NCBI GenBank assembly: GCA_017427385.1
Contig: JAFRSW010000021.1
Location: forward strand, 91,650-155,649
Direction: 5' to 3'
Origin: Bacteroidales bacterium
GTDB lineage: Bacteria > Bacteroidota > Bacteroidia > Bacteroidales > UBA932
DNA length: 64,000 bases
The notes beneath the pieces were generated by a model, which was not told the DNA's origin, did not search any database, and was given only the letters and a program-made list of their open reading frames with translations. Of this stretch, positions 17,228-26,576 are shown in pieces. The position numbers and the translations under genes are program-made. Within the stretch, counting starts at the first letter, position 1. Each line of letters begins with the position of its first letter.

Positions 17228-18700
17228 ATGGTTAGTTTATTATTGTTCGGTATACTGTCTATCGCAGCCCCGGCAGACACCATCGCGCAGCAGCAGGCCC
17301 CGGCGGCCATCACGCTCGACGAGGCCATACGGATAGCCCTGGACAAAAGCCCTACGGTCAAGATAGCAGACATGGAAGTGCAGCGCGCGGAGTTCGCAAA
17401 GAAGGGCAGCTACGCGATGCTATATCCCCAGATCAGCGCATCGGCATCCTACCAGCGCACCATCAAGAAGCAGGTGATGTACATGGGTGGGGGAGACGAT
17501 GACGATGAAGGCGGCGGCGGGATGTCTTCCATGATGTCCGGCGTGCTGGACCCCATTATGTACTATATCAACGAGCTCTATAAAGGCACCGGCGTGCCCT
17601 ACGTGCCCTACGTCGCTCCGGCAACCACCACCGACGACTCCTCCGACGGTGGCATAGCCGTAGGCCGCTGGAACACCTTCAACGCCGGCATCATGGCCAA
17701 CATGCCTCTCATCAACGCCCAGCTCTGGAAGAGCCTGGAGATCTCCGGCGAGAGCGTGGACCTGGCGGTCGAGAAGGCCCGCACCTCCCGCCTCGAAACC
17801 GTGAACCAGGTCAAGCAGGCCTACTTCGCGGTGCTCCTCGCCAAGGAGGCGAAGAATGTCTACAAGAGCGTCTACGACAACGCTGTGCAGAATCTGGAGC
17901 TCACCCAGAAGAAATACAACGCCTCCAAGGCTTCCGAGCTCGACCTCGCCCGCGCCAAGACTACGGTCGCCAACGCGGTGCCGGACATGTTCAACTCCGA
18001 GAACGCCATCTACCTGAGTCTCTGGCAGTTGAAGGCGGTCATGGGCATAGACCTCGAGGCCGAGATCGACGTGCAGGACTCCCTGCTGGTCTATTCGGAC
18101 AGCATGTCCAGGATAATAAACGACAACGACCTCACTCTCACGAACAACAGCACCCTGCGCCAGCTCGAGATCCAGGCCGACCAGCTCGCCAACACCATCA
18201 AGATGCAGCGCTACGGCTATCTGCCCACCCTGTCGCTGGCCTTCTCCTACAGCCTGAACGCCATGACCAACGACTTCAAGTTCGAGGAGTACCACTGGAC
18301 CCCTTATTCCTATGTCGGGCTCAGCCTGAACATACCAATTTTCTCCGGCGGGCAAAAACTCAACGACCTCCGCCAGAGCCAGGTCCAGCATAACCAGCTG
18401 GCCATCCAGCGCGAGAACACCGAGCGTCAGCTCCGCATCTCCATACGCCAGAGCCTGAGCACTATGGAAACCGCCGTCAAGAGCCACGAATCGGCCCTCG
18501 ACGCCCTTGAATCAGCGCAGAAGGCCTACGACATCGCGGCCAAGTCCTACGAGATCGGCCGAAGCACCCTTACGGAGCTCGACGCAGCGCAGCTGGCCCT
18601 CACCCAGGCGCAGCTCGCGGCCAGCACGGCGATATACAACTACCTGGTGGCCAAGGCCGCCCTCGAAAGCACAATCGGAGCAGATTACATAGCAGAATAA
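17228..18700 (+). CDS. TolC-family outer-membrane efflux protein
   Basis: A 490-residue outer-membrane channel for RND efflux. A signal peptide is followed by ITLDEAIRIALDKSPTVK, the typical TolC N-terminal repeat, and the second repeat appears near ANTIKMQRYGYLPTLSLAFSYS. The end holds IGRSTLTELDAAQLALTQAQ, the usual helix before the C-terminus. Between residues about 78 and 130 a Gly/Asp-rich insertion (GGGDDDDEGGGG) and proline-rich loop enlarge the first strand region. The stop codon overlaps the next ATG (TAATG). First gene of the four-gene efflux operon. Confidence 0.9.
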   Translation: MVSLLLFGILSIAAPADTIAQQQAPAAITLDEAIRIALDKSPTVKIADMEVQRAEFAKKGSYAMLYPQISASASYQRTIKKQVMYMGGGDDDDEGGGGMSSMMSGVLDPIMYYINELYKGTGVPYVPYVAPATTTDDSSDGGIAVGRWNTFNAGIMANMPLINAQLWKSLEISGESVDLAVEKARTSRLETVNQVKQAYFAVLLAKEAKNVYKSVYDNAVQNLELTQKKYNASKASELDLARAKTTVANAVPDMFNSENAIYLSLWQLKAVMGIDLEAEIDVQDSLLVYSDSMSRIINDNDLTLTNNSTLRQLEIQADQLANTIKMQRYGYLPTLSLAFSYSLNAMTNDFKFEEYHWTPYSYVGLSLNIPIFSGGQKLNDLRQSQVQHNQLAIQRENTERQLRISIRQSLSTMETAVKSHESALDALESAQKAYDIAAKSYEIGRSTLTELDAAQLALTQAQLAASTAIYNYLVAKAALESTIGADYIAE

Positions 18701-19725
18701 TGAAAAAGACAGTCATCATAACCCTCGCAGTCCTCGCCATAGCAGGCTGCACCCAGAAGAAAACATCCCAGGAAGCACAGGCCGCGGCGGCCCAGGCACA
18801 GGCCAAGGCCCAGACAGTAAAAGTGATGCCCGCCGCCAAGCAGGACGTGAAGCAGAACGGCACCTACTCCGCCACCGTGCAGGCATTTGCAGTGAACAAC
18901 ATCGCCCCGCAGAGCGGCAGCCGCATCCAGAAAATCAACGTGGAGGTAGGGGACTTCGTCGGCAAGGGCCAGATCCTCGCGGAGATGGACCGTGTGCAGC
19001 TGGACCAGGCTAAGCTCCGTCTAACCAATGCCGAGACCGAGCTCGCCCGCCTGAAGCAGCTCTACGAGCAGGGCGGCGTGGCCCAGAGTGACTACGAGGC
19101 CGCGGAACTCAACTGCAAGGTGAGCAAATCCACCTACGACAACCTCCTCGAAAACACCATCCTGCGCAGCCCCATCAGCGGCGTCGTCTCCGCCCGCAAC
19201 TATGACCGCGGGGACATGTACGCCATGGCGGCCCCCATCTTCACGGTGCAGCAGATCGTGCCTGTCAAGCTCCTCGTGGGCATCTCCGAGGCCGATTACA
19301 CCAAGGTGCGCAAGGGAGATGTGGTCACCCTTACGGTGGATGCCCTCCCGGGCAAGAGTTTCTCCGGCACTATCAAGAGGCTCTATCCTACCATCGACCC
19401 TGCCACCCACACGGTGAACATAGAGGTGCAGGTGCCCAACCAGAGCCGCGAACTCCGCCCGGGCATGTATGCCAAGGTTGAGGTGAACTTCGGCCACAGC
19501 ACCAACATAGTGGTGCCCGATGCCGCCGTAGTGCGTCTCCAGGGCTCCGGCCAGCGCAATGTGTTCGTGGTGGAAGACGGAGTCGCTGTCCAGCGCGAAG
19601 TCACCCTCGGCCGCCACTTCGAAGGCCAGTACGAAATACTCTCCGGCCTCTCCGAAGGCGAGCTGGTGGTGGTGAAGGGAGGCAACTCCCTGCGTAACGG
19701 CGCACAGGTGGAGATCCTAGACTAA
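18700..19725 (+). CDS. RND efflux periplasmic adaptor (MFP/HlyD family) lipoprotein
   Basis: A 341-residue lipoprotein (lipobox AIAGC, Cys17) that links the inner-membrane pump to TolC. It has the split biotinyl-lipoyl motif (NNIAPQSGSRIQKINVEVGDFV and ENTILRSPISGVVSARNYD), an alpha-hairpin between the two halves (residues about 95-150), and a beta-barrel with GTIKRLYPTIDPATHTVNIEV. Its length is short but normal for the family. It follows tolC with a 1-nt overlap and precedes the pump gene by 6 nt. Confidence 0.92.
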   Translation: MKKTVIITLAVLAIAGCTQKKTSQEAQAAAAQAQAKAQTVKVMPAAKQDVKQNGTYSATVQAFAVNNIAPQSGSRIQKINVEVGDFVGKGQILAEMDRVQLDQAKLRLTNAETELARLKQLYEQGGVAQSDYEAAELNCKVSKSTYDNLLENTILRSPISGVVSARNYDRGDMYAMAAPIFTVQQIVPVKLLVGISEADYTKVRKGDVVTLTVDALPGKSFSGTIKRLYPTIDPATHTVNIEVQVPNQSRELRPGMYAKVEVNFGHSTNIVVPDAAVVRLQGSGQRNVFVVEDGVAVQREVTLGRHFEGQYEILSGLSEGELVVVKGGNSLRNGAQVEILD

Positions 19726-19731
19726 CGAGCC

Positions 19732-22700
19732 ATGAGCATAATAAAAACCGCAGTCAAGAATCCGGTGACGACGGCCCTCGTGTTCGTGGCCTTCGTCATC
19801 TTCGGCGTCTACTCGCTGATCAACACCTCCATCGCGCTCTTCCCGGAGTTCGACTCCAACACCATCATGGTGATGAGTTCCTACCAGGGAGCCAACGCAT
19901 CGGATATCGAGACCAACCTCACCAAGTTGCTCGAGAACACCCTGAACAGCGTAGAGAACCTCAAGAAACTCAGCTCGCAGAGCAAGGAGAACGTCAGCCT
20001 CCTCACCCTCGAGTTCGAATACGGCACCGACATCGAAGAGGCCACCAACAACGTGCGTGACAAGCTCGACATGGTGAATTCCGTCTTGCCCGACGGGGCC
20101 ACCACGCCGGTGATCTTCAAGTTCAGCGCCGAGGACATGCCCATCATGATGCTCACGGCATCCGCCACCGAGTCCGTGTCCGGCCTCGACAAGATACTGG
20201 ACGACCAGGTGGCCACTCCTCTGGCCCGAATCAAGGGCGTGGGAACAGTGAGTATCGACGGCGCCCCCACCCGCGAGATCCAGGTCTACTGCGATCCCAG
20301 CAAGCTCGAGGCCTACCATCTGAGCGTGTCGGCCATAGCCCAGATAATCGCATCCGAGAACCGCAACCTGCCCTCCGGCAACATCGACATCGGTTCCAAC
20401 ACCTACACCCTCCGCGTGCAGAAGGAGTTCGAGGATCCCTCCGAACTGCTGGACATCGTAGTGGGCTACAACGGCAGCCAGACCGTGCTCCTGAGGGATG
20501 TGGCCGTCATCCGCGACGGCACCGAGGAGCGTGAGCAGGAGTCCTACACCGACGGCGTCCGCGCAGCGCGAATCGTCATCCAGAAGCAGGCCGGCGCCAA
20601 CACGGTGAACGTGAGCCGCGGTGTGCACAAGCAGATGGAGCAGATCAAGAAGACCCTGCCCTCCGACATCAAGATCAACCAGATATTCGACTCTTCCGAG
20701 GAGATCGTGGACACCATCCACTCCCTCATCGAGACCATACTCATCACCTTCGCGGTGGTCATGCTGGTGGTATTCATCTTCCTCGGACGCTGGAAGACCA
20801 CCTTCATCATCATCCTTTCCATCCCTATCGCCCTCATCGCTTCGCTGATGTATCTCTTCGCCAGCGGCGGCACCCTGAACATAATCTCGATGGCCTCGCT
20901 GTCGCTCGCGATAGGTATGGTGGTGGACGATGCCATCGTGGTGCTGGAGAACGTGACCACGCACCTGGAGCGCGGCGAGAAGCCTACCGAGGCGGCCATA
21001 CACGGCACCTCCGAGGTGGGTATCTCGGTCATCGCCTCCACCCTCACCATGCTTTGCGTGTTCCTGCCCCTAACCTTCATCAAGGGCATGACCGGCATGA
21101 TGTTCCAGCAGCTCGGCTGGATCGTGACCATCATCATGGTGGTATCCACGACGGCCGCCCTCACGCTGGTGCCCATGCTCTGCTCGCAGTTCCTGGGCGG
21201 CAAGAAGAGCGAGAGCAGGCTCTACAAGCTCTTCTTCACCCCCATCGACAAGGCCCTGAACGGCATTTCGTCCGGATACGCCCGCGTCATCGCCTGGGCC
21301 ACCACCCATCGCAAGACCGTCATCTTCGGATCCTTCGGCATCCTGGCGGCCGTGGTAGTCTTCCTCGCCCCCCGCATCAAGACCGAGTACTTCCCCAAGA
21401 CCGATGCCGACCGCATCACCATCAGCGTCACCCTGCCTGTCGGAACGGCCCAGAGGGTGACCGCGGAGCTGGCGGACAACATCTACGCCGACCTCGTGGC
21501 AGAAGTGCCCGAGATCACCGTCTGCAACGTTACCTACGGCCAGGCCGACTCCGACAACATACTTGGATCGATGCGCAGCAGCGGTACCCACGTCATCTCC
21601 ATCAACATGCACATAGGCACCAAGAGCGAGCGCGAGCGTTCTTCCAGCGACATCGCCGACAACGTGCGCGCCATCCTGCGCCGCTACCCGGAAATCCGCA
21701 AGGCCACCGTCACGGAAGGCGGCGGAATGATGGGAGGTGCCTCCAGCGTTTCGCTCGAGATCTATGGCTACGATTTTGCCGAGACGGATGCCGCCGCGCG
21801 GGCCATCCAGGAGAAGCTCCTGAAGCATCCCGAGTTCGCCCAGGTCATCCTCTCCCGCGACGAGTATACCCCTGAGTATCAAGTAGATTTCGACCGCGAG
21901 AAGCTCGCCCTGAACGGGCTGAATTCCTCCACCGCCGGTGCCGCTTTCAGCGCGGCCATGAGCGGCAGCATCGCCTCCCTCTACCGCGAAGACGGAGAGG
22001 AATACAACATCCGCGTGCGCTATGCGCCGCAGTTCCGCACCAGCATCGAGGACATGGAGAACATCATAGTTTACACCCCGGCTGGCAAGGGCATACGCCT
22101 GAAGGAACTCGGCACGATTGTGGAGACCGAGGTGCCTCCCACCATCGAGCGCCGCAACCGCCAGCGTTACATCACCGTCACCGCCCTGGTGGCGCAGAAG
22201 GTGGCCCTGTCGGATGCCGTGGCGGTGACCAACCAGGTGCTGGACGAGACCCCTCTCCCGTCGAACCTCTACTCCGTTATCTCCGGTGACTATGAAGACC
22301 AGCAGAAGATGTTCTCGGACATGGGCATCCTGATGGTGCTGATGATACTGCTGGTGTACATAGTGATGGCAGCCCAGTTCGAGAGTTTCATGAACCCCTT
22401 CGTCATCATGTTCAGCCTGCCCTTCGCAGCGGTCGGCGTGATCCTCGGCCTCTGGGCCACAGGCACCGCCCTGAGCGTGATGGGAATGGTGGGTATCCTG
22501 ATCCTCGTGGGTATAGTGGTGAAGAACGGTATCGTGCTGATAGACTACACGATACTCTGCCGCGAACGCGGCATGAGCGTGCTGGATGCCTCCGTCACTG
22601 CCGCCCGCAGCCGTCTGCGTCCTATCCTCATGACCACCCTCACCACCGTGCTCGGCATGCTGCCGATGGCACTCGGCAGGGGAGACGGCGCCGAACTCTG

Positions 22701-22836
22701 GAACGGCCTCGGAATGGTGGTCTGCTGGGGTCTGACTGTTTCTACCCTCGTGACCCTGGTTTTGATCCCCGCAGTTTACTGCGTATTTGCAACGCGGCAG
22801 GAAAAACGTGCATCTAAAAAGTACGAGATCATATGA
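19732..22836 (+). CDS. RND-family inner-membrane efflux pump (AcrB-like)
   Basis: A 1034-residue proton-driven exporter with the usual 12 transmembrane helices and two large periplasmic loops. The first helix is preceded by VKNPVTTALVF. The proton-relay segment in TM4 is IGMVVDDAIVVLENV with the two Asp residues, and the matching second-half segment is GIVVKNGIVLIDYT. Such pumps export drugs, bile salts or lipids. The substrate cannot be read from sequence; the repeats and helices fit the HAE-1 class. Confidence 0.93.
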   Translation: MSIIKTAVKNPVTTALVFVAFVIFGVYSLINTSIALFPEFDSNTIMVMSSYQGANASDIETNLTKLLENTLNSVENLKKLSSQSKENVSLLTLEFEYGTDIEEATNNVRDKLDMVNSVLPDGATTPVIFKFSAEDMPIMMLTASATESVSGLDKILDDQVATPLARIKGVGTVSIDGAPTREIQVYCDPSKLEAYHLSVSAIAQIIASENRNLPSGNIDIGSNTYTLRVQKEFEDPSELLDIVVGYNGSQTVLLRDVAVIRDGTEEREQESYTDGVRAARIVIQKQAGANTVNVSRGVHKQMEQIKKTLPSDIKINQIFDSSEEIVDTIHSLIETILITFAVVMLVVFIFLGRWKTTFIIILSIPIALIASLMYLFASGGTLNIISMASLSLAIGMVVDDAIVVLENVTTHLERGEKPTEAAIHGTSEVGISVIASTLTMLCVFLPLTFIKGMTGMMFQQLGWIVTIIMVVSTTAALTLVPMLCSQFLGGKKSESRLYKLFFTPIDKALNGISSGYARVIAWATTHRKTVIFGSFGILAAVVVFLAPRIKTEYFPKTDADRITISVTLPVGTAQRVTAELADNIYADLVAEVPEITVCNVTYGQADSDNILGSMRSSGTHVISINMHIGTKSERERSSSDIADNVRAILRRYPEIRKATVTEGGGMMGGASSVSLEIYGYDFAETDAAARAIQEKLLKHPEFAQVILSRDEYTPEYQVDFDREKLALNGLNSSTAGAAFSAAMSGSIASLYREDGEEYNIRVRYAPQFRTSIEDMENIIVYTPAGKGIRLKELGTIVETEVPPTIERRNRQRYITVTALVAQKVALSDAVAVTNQVLDETPLPSNLYSVISGDYEDQQKMFSDMGILMVLMILLVYIVMAAQFESFMNPFVIMFSLPFAAVGVILGLWATGTALSVMGMVGILILVGIVVKNGIVLIDYTILCRERGMSVLDASVTAARSRLRPILMTTLTTVLGMLPMALGRGDGAELWNGLGMVVCWGLTVSTLVTLVLIPAVYCVFATRQEKRASKKYEII

Positions 22837-23126
22837 AAGCGGTGTTCATAGTTTACAATCAGGCATACGGCGATGAGATAGTCGCCGTGGTGGAAAGCCT
22901 GGGCCAGCGCGGTTTTACACGCTTCGACGGCGTGGGCGGGCGCGGCTCCGTGGACGGAATCCCGCATCTCGACAGCCATGCATGGCCCGAGTACAACGAC
23001 GCGCTCATGCTCATGGTGGAGGATGCCAAAGTGGCTCCTCTGATGGATGCCCTCCGGGCCAAAGATGCTGAAACTCCGGATCTTGGCCTCCGTGCATTCA
23101 GCTGGAATTTGGAACATATTCTATAA
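22833..23126 (+). CDS. PII-like small regulatory protein
   Basis: A 97-residue protein whose pattern (MKAVFIVYN, RGFTRFDGVGGRGS, HAWPEYNDALMLMVED, then LRAFSWNLEHIL) fits the PII-like ferredoxin-fold proteins found after RND efflux genes in Bacteroidetes. PII proteins sense small ligands through their T-loop, so this one may tune the pump. It overlaps the pump gene by 4 nt (ATGA), strong evidence of shared translation. The ligand and partner are not known. Confidence 0.65.
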   Translation: MKAVFIVYNQAYGDEIVAVVESLGQRGFTRFDGVGGRGSVDGIPHLDSHAWPEYNDALMLMVEDAKVAPLMDALRAKDAETPDLGLRAFSWNLEHIL

Positions 23127-23133
23127 TTTTTTA

Positions 23134-23141
23134 TATCTTTG
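23134..23141 (+). promoter_or_regulatory. Bacteroidetes -7 box for thioredoxin
   Basis: TATCTTTG fits TAnnTTTG, with a TTTG at 23108-23111 as a possible -33 element (22-nt gap, slightly long). It ends 5 nt before the thioredoxin ATG, so the message would be almost leaderless. Confidence 0.55.
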
Positions 23142-23146
23142 TGATT

Positions 23147-23458
23147 ATGATCGTTTTAGACGAAAACAACTTCGAGACCGTCATCGGTGCCAAGTCCGTT
23201 GCAATGATAGACCTTTGGGCAGCCTGGTGCGGCCCCTGCCGCATGCTTTCTCCCACCGTAGACGACATCGCAGCCGAGTATGAAGGCCGCGTGGAGGTCG
23301 CCAAGTGCAATGTGGACGACAATGAAGGCATTGCTGAGAAGTTCGGCGTGCGCAGTATCCCCACCCTCCTTTTCTTCAAGGACGGGCAGCTTGCCGAGAA
23401 GACCGTCGGTCTCGTGTCCAAACAGGAAATCGAAACAATACTTAATAATTTACTCTAG
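23147..23458 (+). CDS. trx: Thioredoxin
   Basis: A 103-residue cytosolic thioredoxin with active site WCGPC (residues 27-31) and the cis-proline in RSIPTLLFF. It has no signal peptide. ATG 23147 gives the usual length. The next gene begins 1 nt after its stop. General dithiol reductant for ribonucleotide reductase and other cytosolic proteins. Confidence 0.93.
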   Translation: MIVLDENNFETVIGAKSVAMIDLWAAWCGPCRMLSPTVDDIAAEYEGRVEVAKCNVDDNEGIAEKFGVRSIPTLLFFKDGQLAEKTVGLVSKQEIETILNNLL

Positions 23459-23459
23459 T

Positions 23460-24134
23460 ATGAAAAAATTAATCATTGCGATCGCCGCCGCTTTCGTAGC
23501 AGTCAGCGCATCCGCACAGGTCGGTATCATCGCCGGTATCACCTCATCTCAGAGCAACTACAAAGAAGCTTGGGCACACCTTAACGAAGTGACTCAGTAT
23601 CACGTCGGTGCAACCTTGAAGCTCCCTCTCCCTCTCGGCCTGGCAATCCAGCCCTCCATTATTTATGATATGAAAGGCACTTCTCTCGAGACCGCAAAGA
23701 CTGCCGGAGTCGAGGATGCACTTGCAACCGTCGACACCAAGACCGGTTTCCTCGAGCTCCCCGTTCAGGTTCAGTGGGGCATCGGCATCGCCGGCGTCGT
23801 CCGTCCTTATGTTTTTGCAGAGCCTTTCGTGGGCATAGCAATCAACGGTGAGGAGAAGACCAATATCGCCGGTCTCGTCAACACCGAAGACAAGCAGGAA
23901 TGGGAGAATGTTAAAGACCGCCTCACCTATGGCTTCGGCGTTGGTGCAGGTGTCGAGATTCTCAAGCACCTCCAGGTTTCCGTGCGTTACTATTGGACCC
24001 TCGGCGGCCTCTATAGCAACAGCGAAGATGGCGGCAAGACTGTTTCCGCCAGCACCAATCCTGCAGATTACGTAGAGATCGCCCAGAACCAGAAGGTCGA
24101 CGGCGTGATGGCATCCATCGCATTCTTGTTCTAA
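23460..24134 (+). CDS. Outer-membrane beta-barrel protein
   Basis: A 224-residue protein with a signal peptide (MKKLIIAIAAAFVAVSASAQ) and a short 8-strand-type barrel (VGIIAGITSS, PLGLAIQPSIIYDMKG, LELPVQVQWGI, ending in VMASIAFLF with the terminal Phe typical of BAM substrates). This matches the PorT/OmpA-like barrel family of Bacteroidetes. The start at 23460 is chosen because it creates the signal peptide and lies next to the thioredoxin stop. Function is not known; probably a structural or small-solute porin-like protein. Confidence 0.78.
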   Translation: MKKLIIAIAAAFVAVSASAQVGIIAGITSSQSNYKEAWAHLNEVTQYHVGATLKLPLPLGLAIQPSIIYDMKGTSLETAKTAGVEDALATVDTKTGFLELPVQVQWGIGIAGVVRPYVFAEPFVGIAINGEEKTNIAGLVNTEDKQEWENVKDRLTYGFGVGAGVEILKHLQVSVRYYWTLGGLYSNSEDGGKTVSASTNPADYVEIAQNQKVDGVMASIAFLF

Positions 24135-24142
24135 AAGAGTCT

Positions 24143-24673
24143 ATGTCGGAGAAAAAGGCGGTGTTTTTTTGCTCCGCCAGCAAAGACATAAATCCTAAAT
24201 ACAATCAGGCCGCGCGGGAATGTGTCCGTGCGGCTTGTTTGGCTGGATATGGTATAGTGTCCGGCGGGTCCTTCCGCGGAACCATGGGCTCCGTGTGCGA
24301 CACTGCCAGGGAATTGGGCGCCCCGAACTACGGGGTGATGCCCGAGTTTATGAAAGGCCTTGAATACGAAGGGCTTACAGAGCTCCGCTGGGCTCCGACC
24401 ATGAGTATCCGCAAAGAAATGATGCGCGAAGGCGTGTGCTTTGCGGTGGCCCTCCCCGGAGGCATAGGCACTATGGACGAGTTTTTCGAAACCCTGGTGC
24501 TCGCAAAGCTCGGCAAGTTCCATGGACGCATCGCCGTGCTCAACCTTGACGGCTTCTACGAACCGCTCAGGGCTCTGTTGAATCATTTCGTAGAAACCGG
24601 GATGCTGGAGCCGAAGGATGCCGCGCTGGTCTCCTTCGCCGACACTCCCGAAGAACTTGCAAAACTATTCTGA
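24143..24673 (+). CDS. LOG-family (TIGR00730) nucleotide hydrolase
   Basis: A 176-residue Rossmann-type protein of the LOG/cytokinin riboside 5'-monophosphate phosphoribohydrolase family. It carries the signature PGGIGTMDEFFE, and a G-x-x-x-GGS-x-R-GTMG-like nucleotide loop (GIVSGGSFRGTMGSV). Bacterial members cleave N-glycosidic bonds of AMP-like nucleotides. Its stop shares a base with the start of the next gene. Confidence 0.85.
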   Translation: MSEKKAVFFCSASKDINPKYNQAARECVRAACLAGYGIVSGGSFRGTMGSVCDTARELGAPNYGVMPEFMKGLEYEGLTELRWAPTMSIRKEMMREGVCFAVALPGGIGTMDEFFETLVLAKLGKFHGRIAVLNLDGFYEPLRALLNHFVETGMLEPKDAALVSFADTPEELAKLF

Positions 24674-25647
24674 TGGACAGGAATTCTGTCATAGCCTTTC
24701 TGGGAAAGGATTGGGATGTGATGCAGGAGCTGATATCCAAGGCTCTCGGGTCCGACGTGCCCATGCTGAACGAAATCAACCTGAGGTTGCTGGATAATGC
24801 CGGCAAGATGCTTCGTCCCAGGCTCACCATGCTCTTTGCACGCATCTGCAGTGGGTCTGAACTTACAGAAGAAAGCATACGATACGCTGCTGCGGTGGAG
24901 GTGCTTCACAATGCAACGCTCATCCATGACGATGTGGCCGACGAGGCTATGATGCGTCGCGGCAAGCCTACCTTGATGTCGTATCTTGGCGCCGTTCCAG
25001 CCGTGCTCGTCGGCGATTTCTGGCTTGCCAGGGCAGTGGGGCTGCTCTCGGACTGCTCCGACATGAAGTGGACCCTGGATGCCTTCACCCGCACCCTTAC
25101 GGATCTTTCGGAAGGGGAGATGCTCCAGCAGCAGAAAGCATTCACCTCCGACACTACGATGGAAGACTATCTTCGCATCATCTATTGCAAGACCGGCAGC
25201 CTGTTCGTGACGGCCTGCAAGAGCGGTGCGAAGTCGGTGCAGGCGTCTGAAGAGATGATCCGGGCAGCCGGCCGTTACGGCAAGGCGCTTGGCCTGGCTT
25301 TCCAGATCCGGGACGATATCCTCGACTATGCCGGCGACGAGAAGACGGGAAAGCCCGTGGGCATCGACCTGCTTGAGCAGAAAATTACCCTGCCCCTCCT
25401 GGGGGCTCTTTCCAACTCGCCAGACGAGCAGAAGTGGAGGCAGATGATCCATGAGATCCCCATGCATCCCGGGAATTGCGATGCCATCCGCGATTTCGTG
25501 CTCTCGAACGGCGGTGTCGAATTTGCAGAAAAGAAACTTGAAGACTATGTAAGCGAGGCGGAGCACGCCCTGGACATCTTCCCGGACTGCACCGAAAAGG
25601 AAATCCTTGCCAGTGTCGCCCACTTAAACTCGGTCCGCACCAAATGA
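24673..25647 (+). CDS. Trans-polyprenyl diphosphate synthase
   Basis: A 324-residue isoprenoid chain-elongating enzyme (octaprenyl or similar) that makes the side chain of menaquinone. The first Asp-rich site is HDDVADEAMMRRGKPT and the second FQIRDDILDYAGD, with KTGSLF between them. The first motif is D-D-x-x-D and supports long-chain synthesis. It overlaps the LOG gene by 1 nt and the next gene by 4 nt. Confidence 0.9.
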   Translation: MDRNSVIAFLGKDWDVMQELISKALGSDVPMLNEINLRLLDNAGKMLRPRLTMLFARICSGSELTEESIRYAAAVEVLHNATLIHDDVADEAMMRRGKPTLMSYLGAVPAVLVGDFWLARAVGLLSDCSDMKWTLDAFTRTLTDLSEGEMLQQQKAFTSDTTMEDYLRIIYCKTGSLFVTACKSGAKSVQASEEMIRAAGRYGKALGLAFQIRDDILDYAGDEKTGKPVGIDLLEQKITLPLLGALSNSPDEQKWRQMIHEIPMHPGNCDAIRDFVLSNGGVEFAEKKLEDYVSEAEHALDIFPDCTEKEILASVAHLNSVRTK

Positions 25648-26573
25648 GTGAGCTTCTGAATACCCTCTGCGGGATGGCTGATACCGGCCGCGTTCCCCAT
25701 GCCATCCTCCTTCACGAAGAGGACGGCGGCGGAGGCGTAGCTCTGGGGATGAAGTTCCTGGAGCATCTCTACGGAGGCAATCCCCGCGTGGCCAAGATGA
25801 TACATCCCGATATCCACTTCGTGTTCCCGTTGATTCTTTCCGGGGATGCGGTGTCGGAGCAGTATGCCAAGGAGTGGCGCGCGCTGGTGCAGGAGAATCC
25901 CGGCTTCAGCGAGGGCGACCTCTACGATGCGCTGGGCTTCGAGGGCAAGAATACGGTGATCTCCGTAAAGGAGGCGAACTTCCTGCTGGGGGTTCTTAGC
26001 CGCTATTCGCTGGAAGGGGGTTACACCACCGTGGTCATCTATCTCCCCGAAAAGATGAACTCCGTGGCGGCCAACAAGCTGCTGAAGATACTGGAGGAGC
26101 CGCCGCAGCAGACGCTGTTCCTGATGGTGACGCATGCGCCCGAGCGGCTTCTGCCCACGATTTTGTCCCGCTGCCAGCTGTTCCGGCTGGAGTCTTCCGG
26201 CGGTGCCGAGGTTACGCTTCGCTACGACGATGGCGGCCTCTTGGCTTCGCTGATGGATGCTGTGATCGCGCGGGATCTTTCCGCCGCGCTGGAGGTAGGG
26301 GAGCAGCTTGCCGCCCTGCCATCGCGGGATTCGATGCGGGCTTTCTGCCGCTATGCGGCCGAGAAGATGCGCCGCGTTTTCCTGGTGCAGCAGGGGTTGT
26401 CTTCTTTAGCTGGAGACGATGCCGAAGCTGCCACCTGGGCCGCTGCCTGCAAGAAGACCTTCCCGCGCAAGGCGCTGGAGGCTCTCGACAAGGCATCCGC
26501 CCTTATTGGAAGGAATGTGAATCAGAAGATCCTCTTCACCGACTTGGTGGACAGGTTCTATGTTAATATATAG
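25644..26573 (+). CDS. holB: DNA polymerase III delta' subunit
   Basis: A 309-residue AAA+-like clamp-loader subunit. Features are VPHAILLHEEDGGGG in the degenerate P-loop position, the conserved NKLLKILEEPPQQTLFLMVTH segment, and TILSRCQLF for sensor 1. As in other delta' subunits, the Walker A site is not functional. It overlaps the polyprenyl synthase gene by 4 nt and is followed 3 nt later by the PSP1 gene, the order also seen in other Bacteroidetes. Confidence 0.85.
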   Translation: MSELLNTLCGMADTGRVPHAILLHEEDGGGGVALGMKFLEHLYGGNPRVAKMIHPDIHFVFPLILSGDAVSEQYAKEWRALVQENPGFSEGDLYDALGFEGKNTVISVKEANFLLGVLSRYSLEGGYTTVVIYLPEKMNSVAANKLLKILEEPPQQTLFLMVTHAPERLLPTILSRCQLFRLESSGGAEVTLRYDDGGLLASLMDAVIARDLSAALEVGEQLAALPSRDSMRAFCRYAAEKMRRVFLVQQGLSSLAGDDAEAATWAAACKKTFPRKALEALDKASALIGRNVNQKILFTDLVDRFYVNI

Positions 26574-26576
26574 TAT

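Noticed and set aside
19717-21003. Long minus-strand ORF opposite the RND pump
   Set aside because: Shadow of a high-GC coding strand; composition is His/Val/Gly-rich without any domain.
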